Source: Psychrobacillus antarcticus (GTDB lineage: Bacteria > Bacillota > Bacilli > Bacillales_A > Planococcaceae). Taken from it: a stretch of DNA of 64,000 nucleotides. The notes beneath the pieces are model-generated. The model worked only from the letters and a program-made list of their open reading frames with translations, was not told the DNA's origin and searched no databases. Location of the stretch: positions 31,631 through 95,630 of the forward strand of contig NZ_JAIZDB010000013.1 of NCBI RefSeq assembly GCF_029533155.1. The letters are read 5' to 3'. Of the stretch, positions 19,979 through 29,594 are shown in pieces. The position numbers and the translations under genes are program-made. Numbering within the stretch: the first letter of the stretch is position 1; every line of letters begins with the position of its first letter.

Positions 19979-20908
19979 TTACTTCATGTTCTCTTCTTGC
20001 CAAATTTCGATCTTTTTGAAAAACAGTTCCATCGCTTCTTTGTTCATCATATTAGGAACCTTCGCTAATAGAACCTCTCTAGGAGCTTTCAAATCACTGC
20101 TTTTCTTTTGTAATATTAACAGGCTTTTCTCTTGTCCCTTTGTTTTGAAAATGGAATTTGGAAATTGAATGACCGCTTGAATCCAACCATTTTCCTTGAT
20201 GAATTCATGAAGCTTCGGTGCCTGTTTCGATTCAAATATAGTATCTGGTACTAAAAAGAATAGATAGCCACCCGATTTTACATGCTTCATTGACTGCTCC
20301 ATGAATAAATGGTGAGCATAGGGCATTTCCTCCGTACTGTGAAGGAAATAGTCCTGTGAAGTTTCTGCATCAGGATAATATCCTACCGGCAAATCACTTA
20401 CCACAATATCAACTGGGTCAATTAGTAATGGTTTTAACGCATCTTGTCTAAATAGCTGCACATCATGCTTCAGCAATTCACCCGTTTGTGCTGCCAGCTG
20501 AATCAATAAATCATCAATTTCTACACCAAATGCATAGTTTTCTGTCGGTAATGCATTCATAATCGTATACAACAAATTCCCAGTTCCTAGGGCAGGATCT
20601 AAAATAGATAGTTCTTTTCTGTCCTTAGTCATTTCTTTGACAAAGTAACTTACTAATAAACCAATCGCATCGGGAGTCATTTGATGATTAACTTGAACCG
20701 ACTTCTTCATCCCTTTTAATATGGCTAACTGAATAGCTTTACGGATTTCTTCTTTGCCTGCGTCTCTAACAGATGGCACTTTTTTATCATTAAGCCATAG
20801 TTCTAACGCATAAACCACACCCTCTAAATAAGTAGAAGATGCTTCGTTCTCTATAAAATTACTTTCCTGATCAATAAACGTAAAAATTTGTTCAACATGT
20901 GTGTGCAT
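19979..20908 (-). CDS. ytxK: YtxK class I SAM-dependent methyltransferase
   Basis: A 309-residue protein related to N-6 adenine DNA methylases. The SAM site is LDPALGTGNLLY (about 125-136). The catalytic motif IV appears as SDLPVGYYP instead of NPPY-type. It lacks a specificity subunit partner nearby and is conserved beside ackA in Bacilli, so it is not a restriction enzyme. The real substrate is unknown. It is followed by ackA across the hairpin described separately. Confidence 0.9.
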   Translation of the reverse strand: MHTHVEQIFTFIDQESNFIENEASSTYLEGVVYALELWLNDKKVPSVRDAGKEEIRKAIQLAILKGMKKSVQVNHQMTPDAIGLLVSYFVKEMTKDRKELSILDPALGTGNLLYTIMNALPTENYAFGVEIDDLLIQLAAQTGELLKHDVQLFRQDALKPLLIDPVDIVVSDLPVGYYPDAETSQDYFLHSTEEMPYAHHLFMEQSMKHVKSGGYLFFLVPDTIFESKQAPKLHEFIKENGWIQAVIQFPNSIFKTKGQEKSLLILQKKSSDLKAPREVLLAKVPNMMNKEAMELFFKKIEIWQEENMK

Positions 20909-20931
20909 AGTATAGTATCCCTCATAGTAAA

Positions 20932-20956
20932 ACCCACTCTACTTCAGAGTGGGCTT
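20932..20956 (-). terminator. tpx terminator
   Basis: Minus-strand AGCCCACTCT and AGAGTGGGTT pair across GAAGT, then TTTAC. Confidence 0.85.
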
Positions 20957-20972
20957 GCATTATTTTAGTTAA

Positions 20973-21479
20973 TTAGTTTGTTAATGATTTTACTGCTTCT
21001 AATGCTTTTTCATAGTTTGGATGATCTGTTCCTTCTCCAACATATTCAGCATAAGTTACAACGTCGTTTTTATCTACTACAAATACAGAACGAGCTAATA
21101 AGCGTAATTCTTGCATAAGTACTCCGTATGATTCTCCGAATGATGCATCACGGTGGTCAGATAAAGTTTGAATTGCTTCAGCAGCATTCGCACCACACCA
21201 GCGTTTTTGCGCGAAAGGTAAATCCATTGAAACTGTTAAAATTGCTACATCTTCACCTAAACTAGCAGCCTCTGAGTTAAATTTGTTCGTTTGTGTAGAA
21301 CAAACTCCAGTATCGAGGGAAGGTACTACACTGATTAAACGAATTTTACCAGCTGAATCTTGTAAAGTAACGGGTGATAAATCATTTGCTAGCACTGAAA
21401 AGTTAGGTGCCTTTTCTCCAACTACCACTTCTTTACCAACTAATGTTACAGGATTATTTTTGAATGTTACTTCTGCCAT
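20973..21479 (-). CDS. tpx: Thiol peroxidase
   Basis: An atypical 2-Cys peroxiredoxin that reduces peroxides using thioredoxin. The 168 residues include the peroxidatic Cys60 in SLDTGVCSTQT and the resolving Cys94 in KRWCGANAAE. Both match the family spacing. It is monocistronic, with AAGGAGG upstream and a terminator downstream. Confidence 0.97.
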   Translation of the reverse strand: MAEVTFKNNPVTLVGKEVVVGEKAPNFSVLANDLSPVTLQDSAGKIRLISVVPSLDTGVCSTQTNKFNSEAASLGEDVAILTVSMDLPFAQKRWCGANAAEAIQTLSDHRDASFGESYGVLMQELRLLARSVFVVDKNDVVTYAEYVGEGTDHPNYEKALEAVKSLTN

Positions 21480-21514
21480 AATATGTAGCCTCCTTTTTCA
21501 ATACCTTCATCTTA

Positions 21515-22093
21515 CTAGAATACGTTCGGCTCATGCAACTCTTTTGCAGTAGGACTTTCATATATTGCTTTTTCTTTTACATCATATACCGATTCATGAA
21601 CGACTAAAGTATCAGCGATAAAATCATGTACCCCTTGTTTTTTAGGTGTAAAGGCTACAACTAAATAGGGAATACTTAGTGGGATTATAGATATTAGTCG
21701 ACCAATCCATTCTCTAAATATTACAGTCCCCCATTTTAGATTTCCACCATCTTTGGAAATTACTCGAATGCCAAATATCATTTTTCCAACAGTCTGGTTG
21801 CATAATTTCGTCATCAACACAAAGTACGCATAAAAAATTACTGCTGTAATTATCGTAAACGGCGCATACCATTCAGGATTATTTAATTCCAATGAAAACA
21901 AACGAAATATAGGTTTGATCAATAACATTCCAACCGATGCTAAAACGAGAATATCTACTATATATGCCCAAAAACGAATCCAAAAGCCTGCAGCCTTCTG
22001 TTCAAATTGTGCATTTTGATGAACAATAACTTGTTGAGTTGCAGAGGTGTTCGCTTGCACATGCTGATCTTCTGATTGTACAAATTCACTCAT
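21515..22093 (-). CDS. yteJ: RDD family membrane protein
   Basis: A 192-residue membrane protein with an N-terminal Gln-rich soluble part (1-35) and then the RDD domain, seen as FWIRFWAYIVDILVL with Arg and two Asp-type positions, and GKMIFGIRV. There are three to four membrane segments. It starts 12 bp after sppA. The sppA-yteJ operon is known in B. subtilis, where YteJ modulates SppA and protects against lantibiotics. That role is inferred by gene order. Confidence 0.92.
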   Translation of the reverse strand: MSEFVQSEDQHVQANTSATQQVIVHQNAQFEQKAAGFWIRFWAYIVDILVLASVGMLLIKPIFRLFSLELNNPEWYAPFTIITAVIFYAYFVLMTKLCNQTVGKMIFGIRVISKDGGNLKWGTVIFREWIGRLISIIPLSIPYLVVAFTPKKQGVHDFIADTLVVHESVYDVKEKAIYESPTAKELHEPNVF

Positions 22094-22105
22094 CTTAAAC
22101 CCTCC

Positions 22106-23119
22106 TTATTCATTGCCATATAAATACATCATTCTTGGTGAGCTATTTTCCGTGATTAACTTTGCAATTAGTTTGGATTCCATGTCTAAACCTAAGAATG
22201 ATTGAGCTTTCATGGCAAATATCGAAGCAAAGTTTTGTGAGTAACCATATTCAAATACTTCTGCATTCTCCAGGTCATAGTCTGTTTTTATAGCTAGAAC
22301 GACATCCTCTAAAAATCCTTGCTCATCTGCTAATCCAGCTTCTATTGCTTGTCGACCATTTAATATTCGTCCGTCAGCAACTTTCTTCACTTCTGCTTCC
22401 GTCATATTTCTGCCTTTTTCGATAATATCAACGAAGTCCTCATACGAGTCGTTTAACATTTCTTGAAGCATTGCTCTTTCTTCTTCTGTCATTTCTCTTG
22501 TTGGACTCATAATATCTTTGTATGGTCCTGATTTAATTGTTACAAATTCCACGCCATATTTTTCTGCTAACTTACCATAGTTTATACTTTGCATGATGAC
22601 ACCAATGGAACCTGTTATCGTCTCTTTGTTAACAAATATTTTGTCGGCTGGTGCGGATATATAGTAACCACCTGAAGCAGCCATACTACCCATAGAAACA
22701 TATATTGGTTTTTCAGTTTCTTCTTGAAGTTCAATGATTTCTTTATAAATTTGTGCCGATTCGACAACTCCACCACCTGGTGAATTTACTTGTAAAACAA
22801 TTGCTTTTACCGTGTCATCTACTTTCGCTTGCTCTAATTGCTGCAGGAAATATTGATGGTTATATCCTTCCGCTGCAAAAAGAGTACTTGCACTACCCGT
22901 ATCTTGAATGACTCCATCTACTGTAAGTAATGCGATTCTTTCATTCATACTGCCCTCTTCTACAACCGTTTCAAAAAAGTCAGAACCAGTAGCAGATGCA
23001 AATTCATCCAAATACGTTGTCCAATCTGTTGTAAATGCTGTAGAGACCGTATTCACAAAAATGGAAATAAGTAATAATAATGATGCTCCTAAAATAGCAA
23101 ACCAGCGTTTCATATTCAT
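22106..23119 (-). CDS. sppA: Signal peptide peptidase SppA
   Basis: A 337-residue membrane-anchored serine peptidase of the S49/ClpP-crotonase fold that degrades leftover signal peptides. It has an N-terminal anchor (5-28), NSPGGGVVES near 112-121, the nucleophile Ser149 in AASGGYYIS, and the general base Lys201 in GPYKDIM. These match Ser147/Lys199 of B. subtilis SppA. A good AAGGAGG precedes ATG, and it is cotranscribed with yteJ. Confidence 0.97.
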   Translation of the reverse strand: MNMKRWFAILGASLLLLISIFVNTVSTAFTTDWTTYLDEFASATGSDFFETVVEEGSMNERIALLTVDGVIQDTGSASTLFAAEGYNHQYFLQQLEQAKVDDTVKAIVLQVNSPGGGVVESAQIYKEIIELQEETEKPIYVSMGSMAASGGYYISAPADKIFVNKETITGSIGVIMQSINYGKLAEKYGVEFVTIKSGPYKDIMSPTREMTEEERAMLQEMLNDSYEDFVDIIEKGRNMTEAEVKKVADGRILNGRQAIEAGLADEQGFLEDVVLAIKTDYDLENAEVFEYGYSQNFASIFAMKAQSFLGLDMESKLIAKLITENSSPRMMYLYGNE

Positions 23120-23223
23120 ATGTACAATTCCTCCTTTATTACTTCTCTCTACATACGTAAAGAATATCTAAATGTTTCACGAAATGGTAAAATAAATATA
23201 TACAATAGCAAAGGAGAATGTTT

Positions 23224-24024
23224 ATGACCTCCAAAAACGCAATATATTTATATACTAAGAATGACACAAAATCTTTGCAAAGAAAAGCTAGAATTGCCGA
23301 AGCAATACATAGTCATGGTTTTACGATTGTTGAGGATTCCCAGTTCGCTTCGATTATAGTCAGCATTGGTACGGATGGTTCATTTTTACAAGCAGTCCGC
23401 AAAACTGGATTTAGACAGGATTGTTTGTATGCGGGTATTTCTACAACAGATAGCCTCAGTATGTACTGTGATTTTTTAGCAGATGATCTAGAAGCTATGG
23501 CCGAAGCAGTTCTAACTAAGAACATTCAAGTTCGTAAATATCCATTGCTAGAAGTTTCAGTAAATAATCACCCTAAATTTCTTTGTTTAAATGAATTTAC
23601 GATTCGCTCGAACATCATTAAAGCATTTGTATTAGATATAATTATTGATCATAAGCATTTTGAGTCCTTTAGAGGCGATGGCATGGTCATTTCCACTCCA
23701 ACAGGTAGCTCAGGTTATAATAAGTCATTAAACGGTGCAGTGGTTGACCCTCTTCTGCCTTGTATTCAAGTGGCAGAGATTGCTTCTGTTAATAGCAATG
23801 AATATAGAACTCTAGGTTCATCCTTTATATTAAGTGGTCAAAGGACACTAGAACTTCGACTGCATAAGGATTGGAATGATTATCCTTCTATGAGCACAGA
23901 TAACGAAGCACTTAGTATTCAGCATGTCGAAAATGTATCCATTTGTTTAAGTGATAAAGTCATCAAGACGGTTAAAATGAAAAATAATAGTTATTGGGAA
24001 AAAGTGAAAAGATCATTTTTATAA
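23224..24024 (+). CDS. nadK2: NAD kinase 2 (YtdI/NadF2 type) with an altered GGDG motif
   Basis: Makes NADP from NAD and ATP. It resembles B. subtilis YtdI throughout (266 residues; GFRQDCLYAGIS, FRGDGMVISTPTGSS, NKSLNGAVVDPL, DNEALSI). The ATP-site motif, normally GGDG, reads GTDG (49-52), and the usual PTGSTAYN reads PTGSSGYN. The conserved Asp51 is kept. The ATG at 23224 is chosen over 23218 because AAAGGAG is only one base from the latter. Activity is likely but the substitutions deserve a test. Confidence 0.93.
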   Translation: MTSKNAIYLYTKNDTKSLQRKARIAEAIHSHGFTIVEDSQFASIIVSIGTDGSFLQAVRKTGFRQDCLYAGISTTDSLSMYCDFLADDLEAMAEAVLTKNIQVRKYPLLEVSVNNHPKFLCLNEFTIRSNIIKAFVLDIIIDHKHFESFRGDGMVISTPTGSSGYNKSLNGAVVDPLLPCIQVAEIASVNSNEYRTLGSSFILSGQRTLELRLHKDWNDYPSMSTDNEALSIQHVENVSICLSDKVIKTVKMKNNSYWEKVKRSFL

Positions 24025-24027
24025 TTT

Positions 24028-24068
24028 GAACAAGATAGCTTTGTTATGCAGAGGGTCTATCTTGTTTT
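24028..24068. terminator. Bidirectional terminator between NAD kinase and rarD
   Basis: AACAAGATAG and CTATCTTGTT pair around a 17-base loop, with a TTTTTT run on the plus side and A-rich sequence on the other. It can serve both convergent genes. Confidence 0.75.
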
Positions 24069-24952
24069 TTCACTTGCATTATTTTAGAAATCGTAAACAA
24101 AATTAGCGCAAGCCAGATACATGAAAATGATAGAAACTCTATTTTGCTAAATGCCTCATCGTATAATAAAACCCCAACTAGTAGCATTAGCGTAGGTGCT
24201 ATGTACTGAAAAAATCCTGACATATATAGCGGCATTGTTTTCGTTCCCTTAGCAAATAAAATTAAAGGAACAGCAGTTGCAACACCAGTGAATAGGAGTA
24301 GGATGACGGTAGGAGCATCTGAAGTGAAAAATACTGCCTTATCGGTAACTACTAAATAGACAAAATAGACGAGTGCAACAGGTAGAACAAAAAAAGTTTC
24401 AATCGTCAATCCTCGAAGTGCATCAATTTTAATACTTTTCTTTATGAGACCATATAACGCAAATGTAATGGCCAGCGTAAACGCTATCCAAGGAATTCCA
24501 CCGTAAGAAACAGTTAAAATAATTACACCAACTGCTGCAAGTAGAACAGACAACTGTTGCGCTCTTGATAATCTTTCCTTTAAAAATATAATTCCCAATA
24601 AAATGGAAAGTAGAGGGTTTATGTAATACCCTAAGCTTGTCTGTACGATAAAACCAGCATTCACTGCAAATATGTATGTAAACCAATTTGCTGATATTAA
24701 ATAGGAAGCTACAAAAAGCCCCCAAAAAGATTTTTGGTTTGCCCATAAATCCTTTAGATCTATTTTCAGCTGTTTTAAATTTCTTCCTACTATTACTAGC
24801 ATCAGAGTAAATAAAAATGACCAAATGATCCTACCTGAGAGTATCTCATCACTCGAAACATGCTCTAATAGCTTCCAGTAGATTGGCATAAACCCCCATA
24901 AAATATATGCCAGTACTACAAATATGATTCCATTTTTTTCTTCCGTTCCCAA
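24044..24952 (-). CDS. rarD: RarD family EamA transporter
   Basis: A 302-residue membrane protein with about ten hydrophobic segments arranged as two EamA repeats (about 8-140 and 150-285). It carries the RarD signature GIIFVVLAYILWGFMPIYWK at the N-terminus. RarD is a drug/metabolite transporter-superfamily member linked to chloramphenicol sensitivity in other bacteria; its substrate is unknown. It starts with TTG, preceded by AGAGGTG. Confidence 0.93.
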   Translation of the reverse strand: MGTEEKNGIIFVVLAYILWGFMPIYWKLLEHVSSDEILSGRIIWSFLFTLMLVIVGRNLKQLKIDLKDLWANQKSFWGLFVASYLISANWFTYIFAVNAGFIVQTSLGYYINPLLSILLGIIFLKERLSRAQQLSVLLAAVGVIILTVSYGGIPWIAFTLAITFALYGLIKKSIKIDALRGLTIETFFVLPVALVYFVYLVVTDKAVFFTSDAPTVILLLFTGVATAVPLILFAKGTKTMPLYMSGFFQYIAPTLMLLVGVLLYDEAFSKIEFLSFSCIWLALILFTISKIMQVKKQDRPSA

Positions 24953-25026
24953 TTATGACACCTCTTTCCTTTGTGACTCGAAATATTAGGTTATTATATT
25001 GCTTTAAATCACTAAAGTAAATAAGA

Positions 25027-25058
25027 AAACACGGAGAGGTAATATTCTCTCCGTGTTT
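25027..25058 (-). terminator. Terminator of the acyl-CoA synthetase gene
   Basis: AAACACGGAGAG and CTCTCCGTGTTT form a 12-bp perfect stem around an eight-base loop; on the minus strand it ends in TTTTC. Confidence 0.85.
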
Positions 25059-25083
25059 TCCGAACAAATTTTAGCTCACCAAC

Positions 25084-26661
25084 TTACTTTTTACCATTTT
25101 CTCTTTGTCGTAAATCTAATCTTTTTATTTTCCCAGATGCTGTTTTTGGCAATACGTCAATAAATTCAATTTCTCTTGGATATTTATAAGGAGCAGTTAT
25201 TTGTTTAACGTGATTTTGGAGTTCTGTTATTAAATCTTCAGAACCTATTATAGATGCATCACGTAGTACAACAAACGCTTTAACAATGCTTCCTCTTTCT
25301 GGGTGTGGTGCTCCGACTACAGCGCATTCTTGCACTGCTGGATGTTTCGTTAATGCATCTTCTACTTCAAATGGTCCAATTGTGTAGCCTGAGCTGACTA
25401 TAATATCATCTCCACGACCTTCAAACCAGAAGTAGCCATCTTCATCTTTTTTTGCCAGGTCACCTGTAATATAATAGTCTCCTCTAAACTGCAAAGACGT
25501 TCTCTCGGGATCTTTTAAGTACTCTTTAAATAATGCTGGTGTTTCTATATGTACAGCTATATCTCCAACTTCTCCAGGAGCGCAAATTTCCCCTAAGTCA
25601 TTAATAATTTCAACTGTATTTCCAGGTGTCGGTTTCCCCATTGATCCAGGTCTTGCCTCCATACCCTTCATCGTTCCAACTAGTAACGTATTTTCAGTTT
25701 GACCATAGCCATCTCGCACTTCTAAACCAAATACTTTATCGAATGTTTCAATTACCTCTCTATTTAACGGTTCCCCAGCAGAAACAGCGCTATGTAGAGA
25801 GGATAGATTATACTCATTTAACGTATCCACCTTTGCCATCATTCGGTATTCGGTAGGTGTACAACATAGTACATTGACTTGCTTCTCTTCAATATTGGTT
25901 AAATAAGTTTTAGCTTCAAAATTCCCGTTATAAACATAACCAGTTGCACCACTACCAAGCGTAGCTAAGAAGGGACTCCAAATCCACTTTTGCCAGCCTG
26001 GACTTGCAGTTGCCCAAACTATATCTCCTTCTTGAATTGCTAACCAGTTTGGTCCAGAAGTCCGTAAATGTGCGAAAGCCCAACCATGTGTATGGACAAC
26101 ACCTTTAGGATTTCCAGTTGTACCACTAGTATACGAAAGGAATGCCACGTCGTCATTTAAGGTATCAACTGTTTGAAATTCTTCCGATTCAGCGTTTATT
26201 TCTTCCGTCAACGATATCCAATTGTCTTTCTGGTTGCCAATCACAAACAATAGTCGATCATCCAAGTTACGAACTTCTTCAAATTGATCTAAGAATGGTT
26301 CATAGGCAATAATTGCTTTTGCATCACTATGTGTCAATCGATATTCAATATCCTTTGCACGAAGCATCTCAGAACTTGGTATAACAACGAGACCAGCCTT
26401 TAATGCAGCTATATATATTTCATACGCTTCGATCAAACGGGGTACCATTATTAATAGCACGTCTCCTTTTTGAAGACCTTTACGCATGAATAGATTGGCT
26501 ATTCTATTAGCTCTTAGGATTAAATTTTTGTATGTACTCTTTTTTTGCTGCCCATCTTCTGATTCCCATATCAACGCTAACCTTTCTTCATCTAACGCAA
26601 ATTTTTCAAATTCAGTTACGAGGTTATAATGTTCTGGGGCAATTAAATCTTGTTTGTTCAT
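25084..26661 (-). CDS. ytcI: Medium-chain acyl-CoA synthetase (YtcI type)
   Basis: A 525-residue ANL-superfamily enzyme that activates a carboxylic acid with ATP to acyl-CoA. Motifs: the P-loop-like SYTSGTTGNPKGVVH near 175-189, the adenine motif DGYGQTE near 317-323, GDLAKKDEDGYFWFEGR, and the catalytic Lys in LPKTASGKIKR. Its location beside sspA and thiI matches B. subtilis ytcI. It lacks the longer N-terminus of acetyl-CoA synthetase, so medium-chain or branched acids are more likely; that is inference. Confidence 0.9.
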   Translation of the reverse strand: MNKQDLIAPEHYNLVTEFEKFALDEERLALIWESEDGQQKKSTYKNLILRANRIANLFMRKGLQKGDVLLIMVPRLIEAYEIYIAALKAGLVVIPSSEMLRAKDIEYRLTHSDAKAIIAYEPFLDQFEEVRNLDDRLLFVIGNQKDNWISLTEEINAESEEFQTVDTLNDDVAFLSYTSGTTGNPKGVVHTHGWAFAHLRTSGPNWLAIQEGDIVWATASPGWQKWIWSPFLATLGSGATGYVYNGNFEAKTYLTNIEEKQVNVLCCTPTEYRMMAKVDTLNEYNLSSLHSAVSAGEPLNREVIETFDKVFGLEVRDGYGQTENTLLVGTMKGMEARPGSMGKPTPGNTVEIINDLGEICAPGEVGDIAVHIETPALFKEYLKDPERTSLQFRGDYYITGDLAKKDEDGYFWFEGRGDDIIVSSGYTIGPFEVEDALTKHPAVQECAVVGAPHPERGSIVKAFVVLRDASIIGSEDLITELQNHVKQITAPYKYPREIEFIDVLPKTASGKIKRLDLRQRENGKK

Positions 26662-26810
26662 TAGATTTCCTCCTTTTTACTTTCTTATTATAAAGGAAAA
26701 TCACCACTTTTAGTGAATATAAAATTCGAACTTTCAGACATTATTTTAATATATTATATACTTCCCAAATATAAACAAGAGAAGCTCTTTCCGCTGCATT
26801 AACTTCAAAA

Positions 26811-26840
26811 AAAACCGGCAGCAAAAGCTACCGGTTTTTA
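26811..26840 (-). terminator. SASP gene terminator
   Basis: Minus-strand AACCGGTAGC and GCTGCCGGTT pair around TTTT, followed by TTTTTT. Confidence 0.9.
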
Positions 26841-26847
26841 TCTTCAC

Positions 26848-27051
26848 TTATTTTTGGTATCCGTTCATTTGTTGTTGGGCTTGGGCAACCAATCGCTTCG
26901 TAATTTCTCCGCCTACGGATCCGTTGGCACGCGATGATGCTTCACCACCAAGTTGTACTCCAAACTCTTGAGCAATCTCATATTTCATTTGATCAAGTGC
27001 TTGTCTTACTCCAGGTACTAGAAGTTGATTTGAGCTATTGTTGTTTGGCAT
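26848..27051 (-). CDS. sspA: Alpha/beta-type small acid-soluble spore protein
   Basis: A 67-residue DNA-saturating spore protein that protects spore DNA from UV and heat and is later degraded by the Gpr protease for amino acids. Seen here are the Gpr cleavage region YEIAQEFGV, the conserved [20 protein letters not shown] segment and a Gln-rich ends pattern. ATG at 27051 follows AAGGAGG at ideal spacing; the frame could also open at GTG 27060. A forespore sigma-G promoter is expected but I did not identify boxes confidently. It shows the organism is an endospore former. Confidence 0.96.
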   Translation of the reverse strand: MPNNNSSNQLLVPGVRQALDQMKYEIAQEFGVQLGGEASSRANGSVGGEITKRLVAQAQQQMNGYQK

Positions 27052-27133
27052 GTTCCTCACCTCCTTGTGAAATTAGATTGTTCAATTTCATCTAATTCAT
27101 ACACAGAGGAGAAAAGGTATTATTTTCTAATTA

Positions 27134-28336
27134 TTAAAGGAGACTTGAAAAATCATTCGACTTTTTCATTGGGAATGAAAGAACTTCTCTACTTTTCACT
27201 GCTTCTGTTATTAATTCATCAAAATCCTTAAAGCTCTCGTAGTATTCTACTTTTTCAAGTTTTGGTTTAGTCTTTGGACAGGATGGTGTAAAGATCGTAC
27301 AGCAATCTTCATAAGGCAAAATAGACGTTTCGTACGTTCCAATTTCCCGGGCAATATCTATAATATCTAACTTATCCATAGAGATTAGTGGTCTGAAAAT
27401 CGGCGTAGTAGTAACAGCATTAATGGCAGTTAAGCTTTCCAATGTCTGACTTGCAACTTGACCTAAACTTTCACCAGTTACAATTCCTAAAGCTCCTATT
27501 TCCTCGCGTACAAGATCGGCAATTTTCATCATTAAGCGTCTTGTCGTAGTCATGGATACATTCTCAGGGATTTGCGCTTGTATACTTTGTTGTATATCTG
27601 TAAAAGGTATGACATGAAGTCTTACAGTTGCACCAAAATGACTTAACTGATTGGCAAGATCCATCACTTTTTCCTTCGAGCGTTCACTTGTAAATGGAGG
27701 ACTATGAAAATGTATTGCATCGAGGCGAACACCACGTTTTAAAAACATATATCCCGCTACTGGGCTGTCAATTCCACCTGATAACATCAATAAGGAACGA
27801 CCATTTGAACCTAGTGGCATTCCACCTGCTCCAGGAATGACCTGAGCCATCATATACACAGCATCTTTTAATACTTCAATTCGTAAATCTATTTCGGCTT
27901 TCTTCATTTGAACTTTTAAAGTAGAGTATTGTTTTAATACATTACTCGCTACAATACTTTGTAACTCATATGTGTCCATTGGGAAAAATTTATCTGAACG
28001 TTTGACGGTAACACGAAACGTTTTATCTTGGCTATCTAGGCTGTCCATAATTTTGAGTGCTGTTGCTTGAATATCATCTAAATCCTTTGAACAGGAAGCT
28101 ACTGGACTAAATGATTGAATACCAAATATTTTAGGCAATCGTTCTATTAACGCATTCATTTCCAAATCATCGGTTGATGTCAAAAACATACGATCTCTTT
28201 CTGCTTGAATTTTAATATTAGGCAAATCTACAAAGGAAAACCTTATATTATTTCGTAAATGTGAAATAAATTCCCTTCTATTTTTTCCTTTAGTGGATAA
28301 TTCACCATAGCGTACTAATATCTTCTCCCATTTCAT
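27134..28336 (-). CDS. thiI: tRNA 4-thiouridine sulfurtransferase ThiI
   Basis: Adenylates U8 of tRNA and inserts sulfur; also linked to thiamine thiazole synthesis. The 400 residues comprise an N-terminal ferredoxin-like domain, a THUMP domain (about 60-165) and a PP-loop ATPase with SGGIDSPVAG near 183-192. The C-terminal rhodanese domain of the E. coli enzyme is absent, as in other Firmicutes, and sulfur comes from the adjacent cysteine desulfurase, whose stop lies only 6 bp upstream. Confidence 0.98.
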   Translation of the reverse strand: MKWEKILVRYGELSTKGKNRREFISHLRNNIRFSFVDLPNIKIQAERDRMFLTSTDDLEMNALIERLPKIFGIQSFSPVASCSKDLDDIQATALKIMDSLDSQDKTFRVTVKRSDKFFPMDTYELQSIVASNVLKQYSTLKVQMKKAEIDLRIEVLKDAVYMMAQVIPGAGGMPLGSNGRSLLMLSGGIDSPVAGYMFLKRGVRLDAIHFHSPPFTSERSKEKVMDLANQLSHFGATVRLHVIPFTDIQQSIQAQIPENVSMTTTRRLMMKIADLVREEIGALGIVTGESLGQVASQTLESLTAINAVTTTPIFRPLISMDKLDIIDIAREIGTYETSILPYEDCCTIFTPSCPKTKPKLEKVEYYESFKDFDELITEAVKSREVLSFPMKKSNDFSSLL

Positions 28337-28342
28337 TCTTTT

Positions 28343-29476
28343 CTAATCTCCTTTAATTACATTCATTACTTGTTTGAATACAATTTTAAATTGGTCTATT
28401 TCTTGTTGGGTATTAATAGGACTAAGACTTATTCGCAATACGCCTTTTATATAATCGTCCGAAATGTGCATAGCCTTTAGCACGTGACTTGTTTTCGTCT
28501 GTTTAGAAGAGCAAGCACTACTAGTAGATACAATGACATTCTGTTGCTGTAACGCATTAATCAATACCTCTCCTTTAATTTTTTGCACCGAAAATGAAAT
28601 TATATGTGGTGCTTTCTTCGATGGAGATATTATTTTAACCAAAGGAAAAGTCTGTAAAAAATCCATTAAATTATCTGACAGGCTTTGTAATTTTGCTATC
28701 TTTCCATCCAAATCCTCCAAAGCAAGTCTCATTGCTTTCGCTGTAGACACGGCCAAAGGTACGGATGTAGTACCACTACGAATGCCTGATTCCTGACCAC
28801 CACCGAATAATATTGGTTCTATTTCGATGAATTTTTTTAAAGCAAGTAATCCCGATCCATTTAACCCGTGTATTTTATGAGAAGAGATTGTTATAGCATC
28901 AACATCGAATAGGTTAAAATCAACTGGTATTTTCCCAAAACTTTGAACTGCATCCATATGAATAAGTGCTCTGCTTTGTTCTCTTACAATTTTAGAAAGT
29001 TCTTCGATTGGTTGTATTGCCCCAGTTTCATTATTCACATGCATGACACTTACCAATATAGTATCAGCTTGAACAAGTGTTTCTAATGATTCCAACCGAA
29101 TGATTCCTTCTGTATCAACGGGTATCCACTCAACTTTGAATCCTTGTCCACTTAGTTTATTAGCTGCTTCTATAATGGAAGGATGCTCAATTTCAGAAAT
29201 TAATACATGCTTCCCTCGATGCTTATATTTTTGAGCTAAACCAAATATCGCTAAGTTATTGGATTCAGTTCCACCTGATGTAAAATATACTTTTTCACTC
29301 GAGGTTTTTAGTATGTCTGCAATTTGTTCTCTAGCAGATTGTAACAATTCATTTGTCTGATGTCCAAACGTATGAATGGAAGCTGGATTTGCCCAAAATT
29401 TTTCGTTTACAGTGACAAAGGTATTAAGTACCTCTGGATGTACTTTTGTTGTCGCACTATTATCAAGATAAATCAT
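28343..29476 (-). CDS. nifZ: Cysteine desulfurase paired with ThiI (NifZ/IscS type)
   Basis: A PLP enzyme that takes sulfur from cysteine and passes it to ThiI. The 377 residues include the PLP-binding Lys201 in ISSHKIHGLNG and the persulfide Cys322 in STSSACSSKQ, on a mobile loop. It lies 6 bp upstream of thiI, so the pair is a dedicated tRNA thiolation operon as in B. subtilis. It is preceded by AAGGAG and lies about 120 bp downstream of ezrA, across a terminator. Confidence 0.95.
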   Translation of the reverse strand: MIYLDNSATTKVHPEVLNTFVTVNEKFWANPASIHTFGHQTNELLQSAREQIADILKTSSEKVYFTSGGTESNNLAIFGLAQKYKHRGKHVLISEIEHPSIIEAANKLSGQGFKVEWIPVDTEGIIRLESLETLVQADTILVSVMHVNNETGAIQPIEELSKIVREQSRALIHMDAVQSFGKIPVDFNLFDVDAITISSHKIHGLNGSGLLALKKFIEIEPILFGGGQESGIRSGTTSVPLAVSTAKAMRLALEDLDGKIAKLQSLSDNLMDFLQTFPLVKIISPSKKAPHIISFSVQKIKGEVLINALQQQNVIVSTSSACSSKQTKTSHVLKAMHISDDYIKGVLRISLSPINTQQEIDQFKIVFKQVMNVIKGD

Positions 29477-29500
29477 TTACAATAACTCTCCTTTTCGAAA

Positions 29501-29531
29501 AAAAACCACCGTCACATAGTGAGGTGGTTCA
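29501..29531 (-). terminator. ezrA terminator
   Basis: Minus-strand AACCACC and GGTGGTT pair, extended by TCAC/GTGA inside, followed by TTTTTT. Confidence 0.85.
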
Positions 29532-29594
29532 CGTTTGTATACAAAATAGGATTTTCAAACATTTACAATTTCATACTGTTTTTAAATCATTTGT

